A DNA stretch of 7,739 nt from positions 28,729 through 36,467 of the forward strand of contig DIQZ01000010.1 in the NCBI GenBank assembly GCA_002424305.1. Reading direction: 5' to 3'. Source of the DNA: Firmicutes bacterium UBA5449 (GTDB lineage Bacteria; Bacillota; SHA-98; UBA4971). The position numbers were made by a program, and so were the translations under genes. Below are positions 1-6,425 of this stretch, in pieces; the first letter of the stretch is position 1, and every line of letters begins with the position of its first letter. Under the pieces are notes generated by a model. It saw only the letters and a list, made by a program, of their open reading frames with translations. It searched no databases and had not been told where the DNA came from.

Positions 1-287
1 GGACTTCTTTTGGATCTCCTACGTATATGATCAAGCAGTAAGACGCTTTTGCTTTCTTGTGGGCATTCTATCTACCTATCAAAACTCCAGGTTCCGAAGT
101 AGTTTGCATTACTGTGGCATGTGTTGAACCTAACGGAACTCACAATGATGCTAAAATACTACTTGCAGTATATGAAGTCTGAGCACTAGATATTCCGTAG
201 GCGAAAGTTGGCGGTGCTTTCTGAAAGTACAAATCACGTACGCTTTAAGGTTCTGAGTCTTGCATATAGATTAAGGCGTGGGATACT
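1..287. other. Left edge, no recognised gene
   Basis: No convincing gene is visible. A + strand frame is open from 42 to a TGA at 180-182 (46 codons, no good start or ribosome site). Its translation contains a plausible-looking stretch (TPGSEVVCITVACVEP), but I cannot match it to a family. It could be a decayed gene end or chance. No clear -35/-10 pair was found ahead of the gene at 288. Confidence 0.3.
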
Positions 288-1406
288 ATGATTTCGATTG
301 GGGCGTGCCAAATCTTGCGTAAGAACAGAATGCTCAAACTGGCTGCCAGTTATGTAGGAGCTGTTGTTGGAGCAGGCTTTGCTTCCGGTCAAGAACATGT
401 GCATTTCTTTTTTAAAATGCCCCTCCAATCAGGGCGGGGAATTCCTTTTGCAGGACCGGGAATTCTTCTGGCAGGAGGGCTATTCGTATTATTTGGCGCA
501 GCACTTGGAGGGCTCGCATTTGAATATCAAACATTCTCGTCAGAAGAGTTTCTTAGACAATTCGTTCCCTGGCCGCTGTGTACAATTTATGATAGCCTAA
601 TGACGTTATTCATTTTTTGGTCCCTTTCAATAATGCTTGCCGGTAGTGGTACGCTTTTTGAACAGTCCATAGGCTTGTCTTCAAGAGCTGGAATTCTTAT
701 TACAGCAATATTCACGATATTCGCCACAGCAGCAGGAATAGACGGCTTACTAGTAGTCAACTTAATCATGAGTCCATTTATGGTGATCATGCCTATCTTG
801 GTCGCCATAATCTCAATGTGGAAGAGAGCTCGAGGTTTCTTGTTGCCTATATGTATGCCGAATTTCAAGAACGTACTCGTGTCTGTCTTGATTCCTTCGT
901 GGCCACTTTCAGCTTTGCTATATGTTTCCTATAATATCCTCCTTGCGGTTGGAGTCTTTGCATCCATAGGAAGAGACATACCTGATAGTGGTACAGCTCA
1001 ACGAGGGGGTATCTTGGGAGGCATAGCCCTGATGTTCTTCCTTGTTGCTATCCAAATAGTGCTAGTTATCTATGGGGCATCCATTGCAGGTGACGAATTA
1101 CCAATGCTCAGAGCTGCATCTCATCATGGATTGTTGATAGCGAGGTGTTACTCTCTTGCTTTATGGTTTGCAATGGCTACTACCTCGGTCTGCAGCGCTT
1201 TTGCTTTGTCACAGAGACTTAGCAAGCATTTTATCATGTCGAAGTTCAGTGTGATTGCAGTCATAACTATTGTCGCCGGTTTCCCTGCTCAACTAGGCTT
1301 TGCAAAACTAGTGGCTACCGTATATCCAATTGTTGGATACATGGGCCTACCTGTTCTTGCCATAATTCTCTTTCAATTTCTCAAAATGCAAATAGGTTTT
1401 CGTTAA
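288..1406 (+). CDS. YkvI-family polytopic membrane protein (putative transporter)
   Basis: This is a 372-residue, very hydrophobic protein with about ten predicted membrane helices. The N-terminal segment YVGAVVGAGFASGQE (about residues 22-36) is the hallmark of the YkvI family (COG3949), which is distantly related to the amino-acid/spore-germination transporter superfamily. The family's substrate is not known, so a specific transport role would be a guess. The length fits the family (about 340-370 residues) and the protein appears intact, ending in a short basic tail. The ATG at 288 has a weak AAGG (273-276) 11 bases upstream. An internal ATG at 330 would give 358 residues starting MLKLAASYVG, which fits the usual short N-terminus of homologues equally well but has only a purine-rich AAGAACAGA ahead of it. 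It stands alone, with 375 bases before the next gene. Confidence 0.85.
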   Translation: MISIGACQILRKNRMLKLAASYVGAVVGAGFASGQEHVHFFFKMPLQSGRGIPFAGPGILLAGGLFVLFGAALGGLAFEYQTFSSEEFLRQFVPWPLCTIYDSLMTLFIFWSLSIMLAGSGTLFEQSIGLSSRAGILITAIFTIFATAAGIDGLLVVNLIMSPFMVIMPILVAIISMWKRARGFLLPICMPNFKNVLVSVLIPSWPLSALLYVSYNILLAVGVFASIGRDIPDSGTAQRGGILGGIALMFFLVAIQIVLVIYGASIAGDELPMLRAASHHGLLIARCYSLALWFAMATTSVCSAFALSQRLSKHFIMSKFSVIAVITIVAGFPAQLGFAKLVATVYPIVGYMGLPVLAIILFQFLKMQIGFR

Positions 1407-1781
1407 TATCATGGCCATGAATCTTGTGAATACAGATAGACGCTTCAATCATTCCATATGTGATGTATAATTTGAGTAGAGTTTCCAAACCATGCTTTTC
1501 ATGGCTTTTGGAAAAGGAGCAGACGCAAAAACAATCCGGTAAAAGTTGGGGTATCACACAAATTATGAATTGGAGGAATAGGCAGCACAAAAGTAGAAAA
1601 ACCGATGGAGATTTGGCACAAGTATTATGTCAGAGTTCCAGATACTAAGTTTGGCACAGTCAGTCGCCGGTATCCACATAAAAGGTTGAATGTTCATAGG
1701 ATCTGTCCAGTTGTTTGATGAGAGAGGGGTCGGATCTACAAGAGACTGACTTGCTGCATCATTTATAGGAAGTAGGTATGG
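1407..1781. other. Gene-free spacer between the YkvI-like and VanW genes
   Basis: This 375-base stretch has no credible gene. The open frame from 1460 to 1648 starts at a GTG without a ribosome site, and its product is low in hydrophobic residues and matches nothing I know. The spacer holds an imperfect hairpin (1482-1514), a TATAAT hexamer at 1466-1471 lacking a good -35 partner, and a 9-bp direct repeat TTTGGCACA at 1612-1620 and 1650-1658. An 8-bp inverted pair AGTCAGTC (1658-1665) / GACTGACT (1744-1751) could form a long-range stem just ahead of the VanW gene. I recognise no known riboswitch consensus here. It may be a leader or the remnant of a lost gene. Confidence 0.5.
1482..1514. repeat. 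Imperfect inverted repeat (hairpin)
   Basis: The left arm TTTCCAAACCATG (1482-1494) pairs with CATGG (1500-1504) and TTTGGAAA (1507-1514) around a CTTTT loop, with two unpaired bases (1505-1506). That is 13 base pairs in all. The bases after it are AAGGAGC, not a T-run, so it is not a standard terminator on the + strand. It begins 76 bases after the YkvI-like stop codon. It could cap the 3' end of that mRNA or be a protein-binding palindrome. Confidence 0.5.
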
Positions 1782-3161
1782 ATGATGTCTGTCTTCCCCC
1801 GAAAGGTACATATGAAGCATATTGTCCTACTTATTTGTGTTACGGCTATAGTAGCACAGGGTTACATAACTGATAGTGCGGCTGAGGGAAAGCTAATTGA
1901 GCCGATAATTCTTGAACGGGTTCTGATTGAGGACGTAGAGCTTAGCGGTATGACCCGAAGTGAGGCAGAAGAGGCCCTCTATCAGTATGTAGATGAAGTG
2001 ATCTTACAACCACTTCTCCTGGTGTCAGGCGATGAGACCTGGCAACTGGATCCTATTGATATTGGTCTTCATGTGTTTGTTCCTGAAACTGTTGAAAGGG
2101 CCTTAGCTGTTGGACGTACAGGGAGTTGGCTGGAGAGGTTGAGGTTTAGGAGATTATCTTCAAACGAGATAGTAAACATCCCTCTGACCATGTCAGTTGA
2201 TGAAGACCTTTTTAAAGACTTTGTTTTTGACCTTATGACAGAAATTCACATTTCTGCCAAGGATGCTGCTTTTGTGATTAACGAGGATGATACAGTCTCA
2301 ATTAGCCCGTCGAGGATTGGAAGATATCTTGATCCGAGCGACTTTGGAAAGCGCGTTAGAGAGGTCATTTCAAAGAGATACGATCGAACACTAGTTCTTA
2401 ATGCGCATCCAATTATGCCTTCTCTTACTACTGAGCAAGCCGATGCTATGGGAATTAGGGAATGCATCAGCAAGTTCTCCACGAACTTCAATCCGGGTAA
2501 TAAATCAAGGGTTCACAACATACGAGAAGCAGCCAACGCAATTAATGATACGATTCTTGGCCCCGGTGAGATATTCTCATTTAATAAGACTGTAGGTCCT
2601 CGCAGTACAGAAACAGGATACCTGGAAGCCCCTGTTATGGTTGGCGATGACTTGGTGCCAGGAGTAGGTGGAGGAATATGTCAGGTCTCTTCTACCCTAT
2701 ATAATGCGATCCTTCTTTCGAACCAAAGTGTTGTTGTTCGAGTAAACCACTCGATGGCACCTGCCTATGTTCCAGCCGGTAGAGACGCTACAGTTGCTTA
2801 TGACTACATAGATTTTAGCTTTCGTAATGATGGGTCGAGTCATATTCTGATTAGATTTCTCGTCACAAAGGACGCTATTATCTCCAAAATATATGGTCAT
2901 GCCCCAATCGGTCAGAAAGTGTCTATTGTCACGACGATTGACGAAAAGATACCACCCGGAGTTATCAAAAAGGAAGATCCTCTCCTAGCCCCCGGGAAAG
3001 AAGTGGTAGAGGATGAAGGAGCCTGGGGGTATGTAGTTACTGTCTATCGAGTAGTAGAGCAGGACGGTGTGGAGCAGTTCAGGGAACTTATTTCGAAGGA
3101 TAGATATCGTCCTAGATCAAAGCGTGTCAAAGTTGGTATCTCTTCCTCTGAAGAAACATAG
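1782..3161 (+). CDS. Exported VanW-family protein with G5-like C-terminus
   Basis: This is a 459-residue surface protein. A basic start followed by a hydrophobic run (about residues 11-29, IVLLICVTAIVAQGYI) is a signal peptide or membrane anchor. Residues about 40-225 resemble the peptidoglycan-binding (PG_binding_4) region that precedes VanW domains. The VanW domain spans about 232-361 and has the characteristic segments NIREAANAIND, GPGEIFSFNKTVGPRS, GVGGGICQVSSTLYNA and AGRDATVAYDYIDF. The last 90 residues (PPGVIKKEDPLLAPGKEV onward) look like a G5 domain. VanW proteins occur in some vancomycin-resistance clusters, but in this domain form they are common chromosomal envelope proteins of unknown biochemistry. 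No other van gene is nearby, so resistance should not be inferred. AGGAAG (1767-1772) supports the ATG at 1782. An ATG at 1812, with AAAGG five bases ahead, would give 449 residues and still keep the signal segment. Confidence 0.9.
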   Translation: MMSVFPRKVHMKHIVLLICVTAIVAQGYITDSAAEGKLIEPIILERVLIEDVELSGMTRSEAEEALYQYVDEVILQPLLLVSGDETWQLDPIDIGLHVFVPETVERALAVGRTGSWLERLRFRRLSSNEIVNIPLTMSVDEDLFKDFVFDLMTEIHISAKDAAFVINEDDTVSISPSRIGRYLDPSDFGKRVREVISKRYDRTLVLNAHPIMPSLTTEQADAMGIRECISKFSTNFNPGNKSRVHNIREAANAINDTILGPGEIFSFNKTVGPRSTETGYLEAPVMVGDDLVPGVGGGICQVSSTLYNAILLSNQSVVVRVNHSMAPAYVPAGRDATVAYDYIDFSFRNDGSSHILIRFLVTKDAIISKIYGHAPIGQKVSIVTTIDEKIPPGVIKKEDPLLAPGKEVVEDEGAWGYVVTVYRVVEQDGVEQFRELISKDRYRPRSKRVKVGISSSEET

Positions 3162-3236
3162 GAAGTCGGGTAGGATTCAATCGACGGCTTACAGGGGATT
3201 ATGCGTATCCTAAGACTATAGAGCGAAATAGGGTTT

Positions 3237-3242
3237 GGAGGT
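3237..3242 (+). promoter_or_regulatory. Ribosome binding site deciding the atpZ start
   Basis: GGAGGT lies seven bases before the GTG at 3250. The alternative in-frame ATG at 3244 is only one base away from it, and a TTG at 3235 lies upstream of and overlaps it, so GTG 3250 is the best-supported start. Confidence 0.7.
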
Positions 3243-3249
3243 AATGTCG

Positions 3250-3516
3250 GTGGGCAAAGACAGAAGGAAACACATCCCTGGGTTTCTGGAAGCCCTCCGC
3301 TTTTACACTAGTGTAACTATGCGAATTGGAGGTTCTCTGTTGCTTGGTTTCCTAGCAGGTTATATTTTGGATTTCAAATTTAACACTCGCCCATGGTTGG
3401 CAATGGTAGGTTTTTTTCTTGGGGCGGGTCTGGGTTCTTGGAGTATCTGGGACCTTGTCAGGCGTACTCTTACGGAAAAGAGATTGCAATCGAAGCGGAG
3501 GCGACGTATCAGATAG
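3250..3516 (+). CDS. atpZ: AtpZ/AtpI-family small membrane protein
   Basis: This is an 88-residue protein with two predicted membrane helices (about 22-40 and 49-67) joined by the short loop ILDFKFNTRPW. The pattern of glycines in helix 1 (GGSLLLGFLAGYILD), the aspartate, and the glycine-rich second helix match the AtpZ/AtpI family (PF09527, ATPase_gene1). These proteins are usually the first gene of F-type ATP synthase operons. They act as accessory subunits thought to assist rotor-ring assembly or ion supply. The protein has a basic N-terminus (KDRRKH) and a basic C-terminus (KRLQSKRRRRIR), consistent with both ends being cytoplasmic. Start chosen as GTG 3250 because of GGAGGT spacing. The next gene begins 14 bases after the stop, so the two are probably co-transcribed. 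No promoter is obvious in the 88-base gap after the VanW gene. Confidence 0.82.
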   Translation: MGKDRRKHIPGFLEALRFYTSVTMRIGGSLLLGFLAGYILDFKFNTRPWLAMVGFFLGAGLGSWSIWDLVRRTLTEKRLQSKRRRRIR

Positions 3517-3530
3517 GGATATTGATATGC

Positions 3531-3821
3531 ATGCCAGTAGGCATTCTCATTGGGATAGCAGAACGTCTTATTCTTAGCGTCACTGCCAAAAAGGCAGGAC
3601 AGGCTGAGTCTTCTGGCGTCTCACTAATTCTATATCGAGGTGCGTTTATCCGCGTTATCAGTGTAATTATTGTGCTGGTAGCAGGTGCTGTCGTGTTGGA
3701 TGAGACCATGTTTATCTGCTTGGTTGTGTCCTACGCTGTGACACGCCTCGCTATAATGTTCTCTGGTTTATGGAATTTGCCGGTTTGTACAAAAAGGCCC
3801 CGTAAACAGCAAGAATCCTAA
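3531..3821 (+). CDS. Small AtpI/AtpR-like membrane protein (putative ATP synthase subunit I)
   Basis: This is a 96-residue protein with three predicted membrane segments: about 2-17 (GxxxG type, VGILIGIAERLIL), 38-56 (FIRVISVIIVLVAGAVVL) and 60-77 (MFICLVVSYAVTRLAIMF), followed by a basic tail. Its position immediately after atpZ, its size, the helix-embedded arginines (R41, R72) and the order of helices fit the AtpI (PF03899) or AtpR type of ATP synthase accessory subunit. Sequence identity to any one family is too low for me to decide. The ATG at 3531 has AGGGA (3515-3519) 11 bases upstream. A TTG at 3522 would add three residues. The frame stays open further upstream, overlapping atpZ, but that part reads as an out-of-frame shadow. 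No atpB or other ATP synthase subunit follows in this window. Confidence 0.6.
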   Translation: MPVGILIGIAERLILSVTAKKAGQAESSGVSLILYRGAFIRVISVIIVLVAGAVVLDETMFICLVVSYAVTRLAIMFSGLWNLPVCTKRPRKQQES

Positions 3822-3918
3822 TAAACAGGATATCTTGCGTCGAATCTACTCGCTGAAAGGTTGGGGATAATTTCTTCCTGGTTTCACGAAGTGAATGCAG
3901 ATGTAAATCATGGAGAAT

Positions 3919-3924
3919 GGAGGT
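3919..3924 (+). promoter_or_regulatory. Ribosome binding site deciding the aminotransferase start
   Basis: GGAGGT lies seven bases before the ATG at 3932. The longer in-frame ATG at 3917 overlaps this site and would encode it as residues 2-3, so it is unlikely to be the start. Confidence 0.75.
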
Positions 3925-3931
3925 AAGTCAC

Positions 3932-5050
3932 ATGAAACTTGAACCTTTCGCGCTTGAGCGGTGGTTTGGAAAGTATGAGTTTACTACCAGGTATAACATT
4001 GCTGAAAGTTGTATTAAGCCTTTTACTGTCTCTGAACTTGAGGCGATATGTAGGTGCGATTTGTTGCGTACTACAGAAATTGAGAACCTTGGGTATACGG
4101 ATAGCCGTGGCACTGATGAATTGCGCGAAGAGGTTGCTAAGCTCTACCCGGGTCGTACCGCCGATAACGTGTTGATAACTTTAGGAGCGATAGAGGCGAA
4201 CTATCTCGTGTTCACAGCTTTGCTCCAACCAGGCGATGTAGTTATTACTGAATTTCCAGCTTACCAACAACTATACGAAGTTCCACGCTCTTTGGGATGC
4301 AAAGTTCGGCTGTGGGATCTAAGGGCTGAAAACAATTATCGGCCTGATATTGCCCAGCTCGATGCGATGATGGCTGCTTCTAAGGTGAAAATGATCGTAA
4401 TTAATCACCCACATAATCCTACCGGTGCATCTCTTGATGCAGGAAGTATGGCTGCAATTTGTGAGATTGCAGAGCAACACGGTGCAGTCGTATTATCAGA
4501 TGAGGTCTATAGGGGATTAACGCTCATAGATGGAGTTTCGACACCTTCTGCCCAGCTCTTCTCTGACAATGTCGTAACGGTCGGGAGTATGTCTAAGGCC
4601 TTTGGCCTCTCCGGACTCCGTGTTGGGTGGGTAGTAGGGCCTGAAGACATAGTTGAAAAGTGTTGGACAATACGCGACTACACGTCAATATGTCCTCCGG
4701 GGCCTTCTCAGGCGATAGCGCTGTCAGCGTTGAGAAACATAAGCAGTGTTATGACTCGGAATACTTCCCTTGCACGCAAGAATTTCTCTATTCTGGATGA
4801 ATGGGTGTCTGTTAATTCAGACATTGTCAGCTATATCCCTCCTTGTGAAGGGGTCGTGGCCTTTGTCAAGTATGGTGCTTGTGCAGATTCTATACAAGTT
4901 GCAGGCGAGCTCGCAAATTTCGATAGCGTTCTTGTCGTACCCGGGTCCTGTTTTGAGGTTGACGGCTATATCAGAATTGGTTTCGGAGGAGATACTGACA
5001 CGCTTCAACTAGGGCTGGATCTTGCAGCGAAGAGGCTTCAGATTATGTGA
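3932..5050 (+). CDS. PLP-dependent class I/II aminotransferase
   Basis: This is a 372-residue fold-type I PLP enzyme. Visible active-site elements are N162 in NHPHNPTG, D190 and Y193 in SDEVYRG (pyridine ring and phenolate contacts), the Schiff-base lysine K222 in SMSKAFGLSGLRVGW, and R348 in YIRIGFGG, which should hold the substrate carboxylate. The N-terminus (MKLEPFALERWFGKYEF) and the C-terminal PGSCFEVDGYIRIGFGG resemble a subgroup often annotated by similarity to capreomycidine synthase (VioD-like), rather than classical aspartate or LL-diaminopimelate aminotransferases. Most chromosomal members of that subgroup have no proven substrate. Start set by GGAGGT at 3919-3924. It lies 110 bases after the AtpI-like gene and has no clear promoter of its own, so it may be read from upstream. 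The amino-acid substrate cannot be told from the neighbours. Confidence 0.88.
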   Translation: MKLEPFALERWFGKYEFTTRYNIAESCIKPFTVSELEAICRCDLLRTTEIENLGYTDSRGTDELREEVAKLYPGRTADNVLITLGAIEANYLVFTALLQPGDVVITEFPAYQQLYEVPRSLGCKVRLWDLRAENNYRPDIAQLDAMMAASKVKMIVINHPHNPTGASLDAGSMAAICEIAEQHGAVVLSDEVYRGLTLIDGVSTPSAQLFSDNVVTVGSMSKAFGLSGLRVGWVVGPEDIVEKCWTIRDYTSICPPGPSQAIALSALRNISSVMTRNTSLARKNFSILDEWVSVNSDIVSYIPPCEGVVAFVKYGACADSIQVAGELANFDSVLVVPGSCFEVDGYIRIGFGGDTDTLQLGLDLAAKRLQIM

Positions 5051-5069
5051 TATCTTGAGATTAACCCAA

Positions 5070-5100
5070 CTTCCCGGGATTCCTATATTACCACGGGAAG
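5070..5100 (+). terminator. Possible weak terminator hairpin after the aminotransferase
   Basis: CTTCCCG (5070-5076) pairs perfectly with CGGGAAG (5094-5100) across a 17-base loop, 19 bases after the stop codon. No T-run follows (CCGGCGG comes next), so intrinsic termination is uncertain. Its location just before a promoter-like element makes an end-of-transcript role reasonable. Confidence 0.3.
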
Positions 5101-5115
5101 CCGGCGGCTGGAATA

Positions 5116-5124
5116 TGCTATAAT
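5116..5124 (+). promoter_or_regulatory. Extended -10 promoter upstream of the thymidylate-kinase-like gene
   Basis: TGCTATAAT is a perfect extended -10 element (TGn plus TATAAT at 5119-5124). There is no good -35 at the expected spacing (GGAAGC at 5096-5101), which extended -10 promoters tolerate. A transcript would start near 5131 and carry a leader of about 140 bases, containing a stem AGGCATGG (5144-5151) / CCATGTCT (5165-5172). Confidence 0.55.
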
Positions 5125-5261
5125 GTAGTTAGTCTGGGCGCACAGGCATGGTTTCCTTGAGTTGCCATGTCTAGCCGGTCTAATATTACTATGACTCTTG
5201 CTTTACGGTGCGTGGGAGGCCTATAAGGATGTCTTAGATGCGGCCGAAGCGAGAGTGTGAA

Positions 5262-5267
5262 GAGGAG
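5262..5267 (+). promoter_or_regulatory. Ribosome binding site deciding the kinase start
   Basis: GAGGAG lies six bases before the ATG at 5274, where the family's conserved N-terminus (MKRGKLIVLEG) begins. An upstream in-frame ATG at 5238 with AAGGA (5225-5229) would add 12 residues of polar sequence. Confidence 0.7.
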
Positions 5268-5273
5268 CTATCC

Positions 5274-6020
5274 ATGAAGAGGGGAAAACTTATTGTCCTC
5301 GAGGGTATCGATGGTGCAGGCTGTACGACAGAGGCCATCAAGTTGAAGGACTACATAGATTTAAAGCTGAAATTGCCCGTCCACCTGACTAAGGAACCTA
5401 CCGATGGACCGGTTGGCGGTCTTATTCGCTCAATACTTGCAAAGCGGGTAGGCACTCCATCCCACGATGGAACTTTCCAGACGATAGAACCCCATAGTCT
5501 TGCTTTGCTCTTTGCAGCAGATCGCGTGGACCATCTCGAGGTAGATATTAAGCCTAAACTCGATGGCGGGATTGTTGTTATATGTGATAGGTACTATCTT
5601 TCATCCCTTGCATACCAGTCACTACACATGGATCTTAAGTGGCTCGAGGCAATAAATGCAAAATGTATCACTCCTGATCTGACTATCTTCGTTCAAGTGC
5701 CTCCGTTAGTTGCTGAACGTAGGCGAAATAGATCTCGATGGCACGTTGAGCTTTACGAAGAGACTGCTAAATTGGAGAGAGTGGCAGAGAACTACCTTCA
5801 GGTTATTGAGCTTCTTCAGAAAAGAGGGCACAATATAGTAATCATTGATGGCAATAGACCTCCTCGTGAGGTGCAACGTGATATTACAGCTGTTGTGAAG
5901 CCTCTGCTTACAACAAGAGCAACTCGGAGAAGCAAGAAAAATGAACCCGCGCCAGGTGAATTGCAGCTTGATATTGGATTTTCGGAAATGTCAGGTAGCG
6001 AGGCTGAGGAGGCCTTATAA
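5274..6020 (+). CDS. tmk: Thymidylate-kinase-like protein with altered P-loop
   Basis: This is a 248-residue P-loop protein of the dTMP kinase family, which converts dTMP to dTDP with ATP in the cytoplasm. Recognisable parts, in order, are the N-terminal strand and P-loop (residues 6-19, EGIDGAGCTT), the substrate-side KEPTDGPVGGLIRSIL (40-55), the D105-R106-Y107 motif in CDRYYLSSLAYQ, PDLTIFVQVPP, and an arginine-rich lid region (ERRRNRSRWHVELYEE). The Walker A lysine expected after GAG is cysteine 17 (codon TGT), so nucleotide binding must differ from the textbook enzyme or activity may be lost. Other conserved parts are intact, which argues against a decaying gene. The usual family length is about 200-215 residues. 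Here a hydrophilic tail of about 36 residues (213-248) follows the last helix and contains QLDIGF at 231-236. The gene is translationally coupled to the next one. I favour a functional divergent dTMP kinase, but another nucleotide specificity is possible. Confidence 0.8.
   Translation: MKRGKLIVLEGIDGAGCTTEAIKLKDYIDLKLKLPVHLTKEPTDGPVGGLIRSILAKRVGTPSHDGTFQTIEPHSLALLFAADRVDHLEVDIKPKLDGGIVVICDRYYLSSLAYQSLHMDLKWLEAINAKCITPDLTIFVQVPPLVAERRRNRSRWHVELYEETAKLERVAENYLQVIELLQKRGHNIVIIDGNRPPREVQRDITAVVKPLLTTRATRRSKKNEPAPGELQLDIGFSEMSGSEAEEAL
6006..6012 (+). promoter_or_regulatory. Ribosome binding site inside the end of the kinase gene
   Basis: GAGGAGG lies seven bases before the ATG at 6020 and within the last codons of the kinase gene. 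With the TAATG overlap it indicates translational coupling of the two genes. Confidence 0.75.
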
Positions 6021-6310
6021 TGCTAAAGTTTCATAATCAAAAGATTACGGTGACACTCACTGAAGATGGGAATCAGCCTGCGAGCTTTTCGCATGAGGGC
6101 AAGGACTACATAATTCGTGAAATAGTCAAGGTTTGGCAGGACGGGGCGTTCCAGGCTCCGGCAGGTAGACGGGGTTCTGCTAAACAATGGTGGAATCAAC
6201 GAGGCAAGATGTATTATCGTGTCATGGTAGACGAAGATTGTATCTTTGAACTCTGTCACGATCCGCGAAAGGATCAATGGTACTTGAGTAAGGAGTGGCG
6301 ACAATCTTGA
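6020..6310 (+). CDS. Small DUF6504-like protein
   Basis: This is a 96-residue soluble protein with no signal or membrane segment. Its layout resembles DUF6504: an early basic/aromatic segment (HEGKDYIIREIVKVWQDG, about 26-43), a central WWNQRGKMYYRVMV (57-70), an acidic FELC and a final WYLSKEWRQS. Many tryptophans and alternating hydrophobic residues suggest a small beta-rich fold. The family has no known biochemical role. From memory, some actinobacterial members lie near mutagenic DNA-repair genes (ImuA/ImuB/DnaE2), which I cannot verify here. Its ATG overlaps the kinase stop by one base and has a strong ribosome site, so the two proteins are probably made together. No catalytic motif is visible. 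The assignment rests on pattern recognition of the W/Y/R spacing and is moderate. Confidence 0.65.
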   Translation: MLKFHNQKITVTLTEDGNQPASFSHEGKDYIIREIVKVWQDGAFQAPAGRRGSAKQWWNQRGKMYYRVMVDEDCIFELCHDPRKDQWYLSKEWRQS

Positions 6311-6425
6311 CAGCAGTAGTTGATGATGTCCTATCTTGTGATAGTATCCCGTCTACGACATAGCACTTCCGCCTCATGGCACTTATCTGTCAACTGACTA
6401 ATGTCTTGAATGTTTTCGTCTTAAG

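Noticed and set aside
1460..1648. Possible 62-residue gene in the spacer
   Set aside because: It starts at a GTG with no ribosome site, overlaps the hairpin, and its composition and sequence match nothing recognisable.
1612..1668. TTTGGCAC resembling the -24 element of sigma-54 promoters ahead of the VanW gene
   Set aside because: The -12 GC dinucleotide is missing at the required 10-base spacing: the first copy has AT there, and the second has CG with GC only at 11 bases. Sigma-54 spacing is strict.
1782..3161. Vancomycin-resistance determinant
   Set aside because: VanW domain proteins are widespread envelope proteins. No vanHAX, vanY or VanRS-like gene is present, so resistance is not supported.
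3393..3530. Long N-terminal extension of the AtpI-like protein overlapping atpZ
   Set aside because: The extension is the shifted frame of the conserved AtpZ second helix, has no ribosome site, and lacks the look of a membrane protein. The start was placed at 3531.
6307..6335. Perfect -35 hexamer TTGACA at the end of the DUF6504-like gene
   Set aside because: The -10 candidates at 17-19 bases (CCTATC, TATCTT) are poor, so I do not call a promoter.
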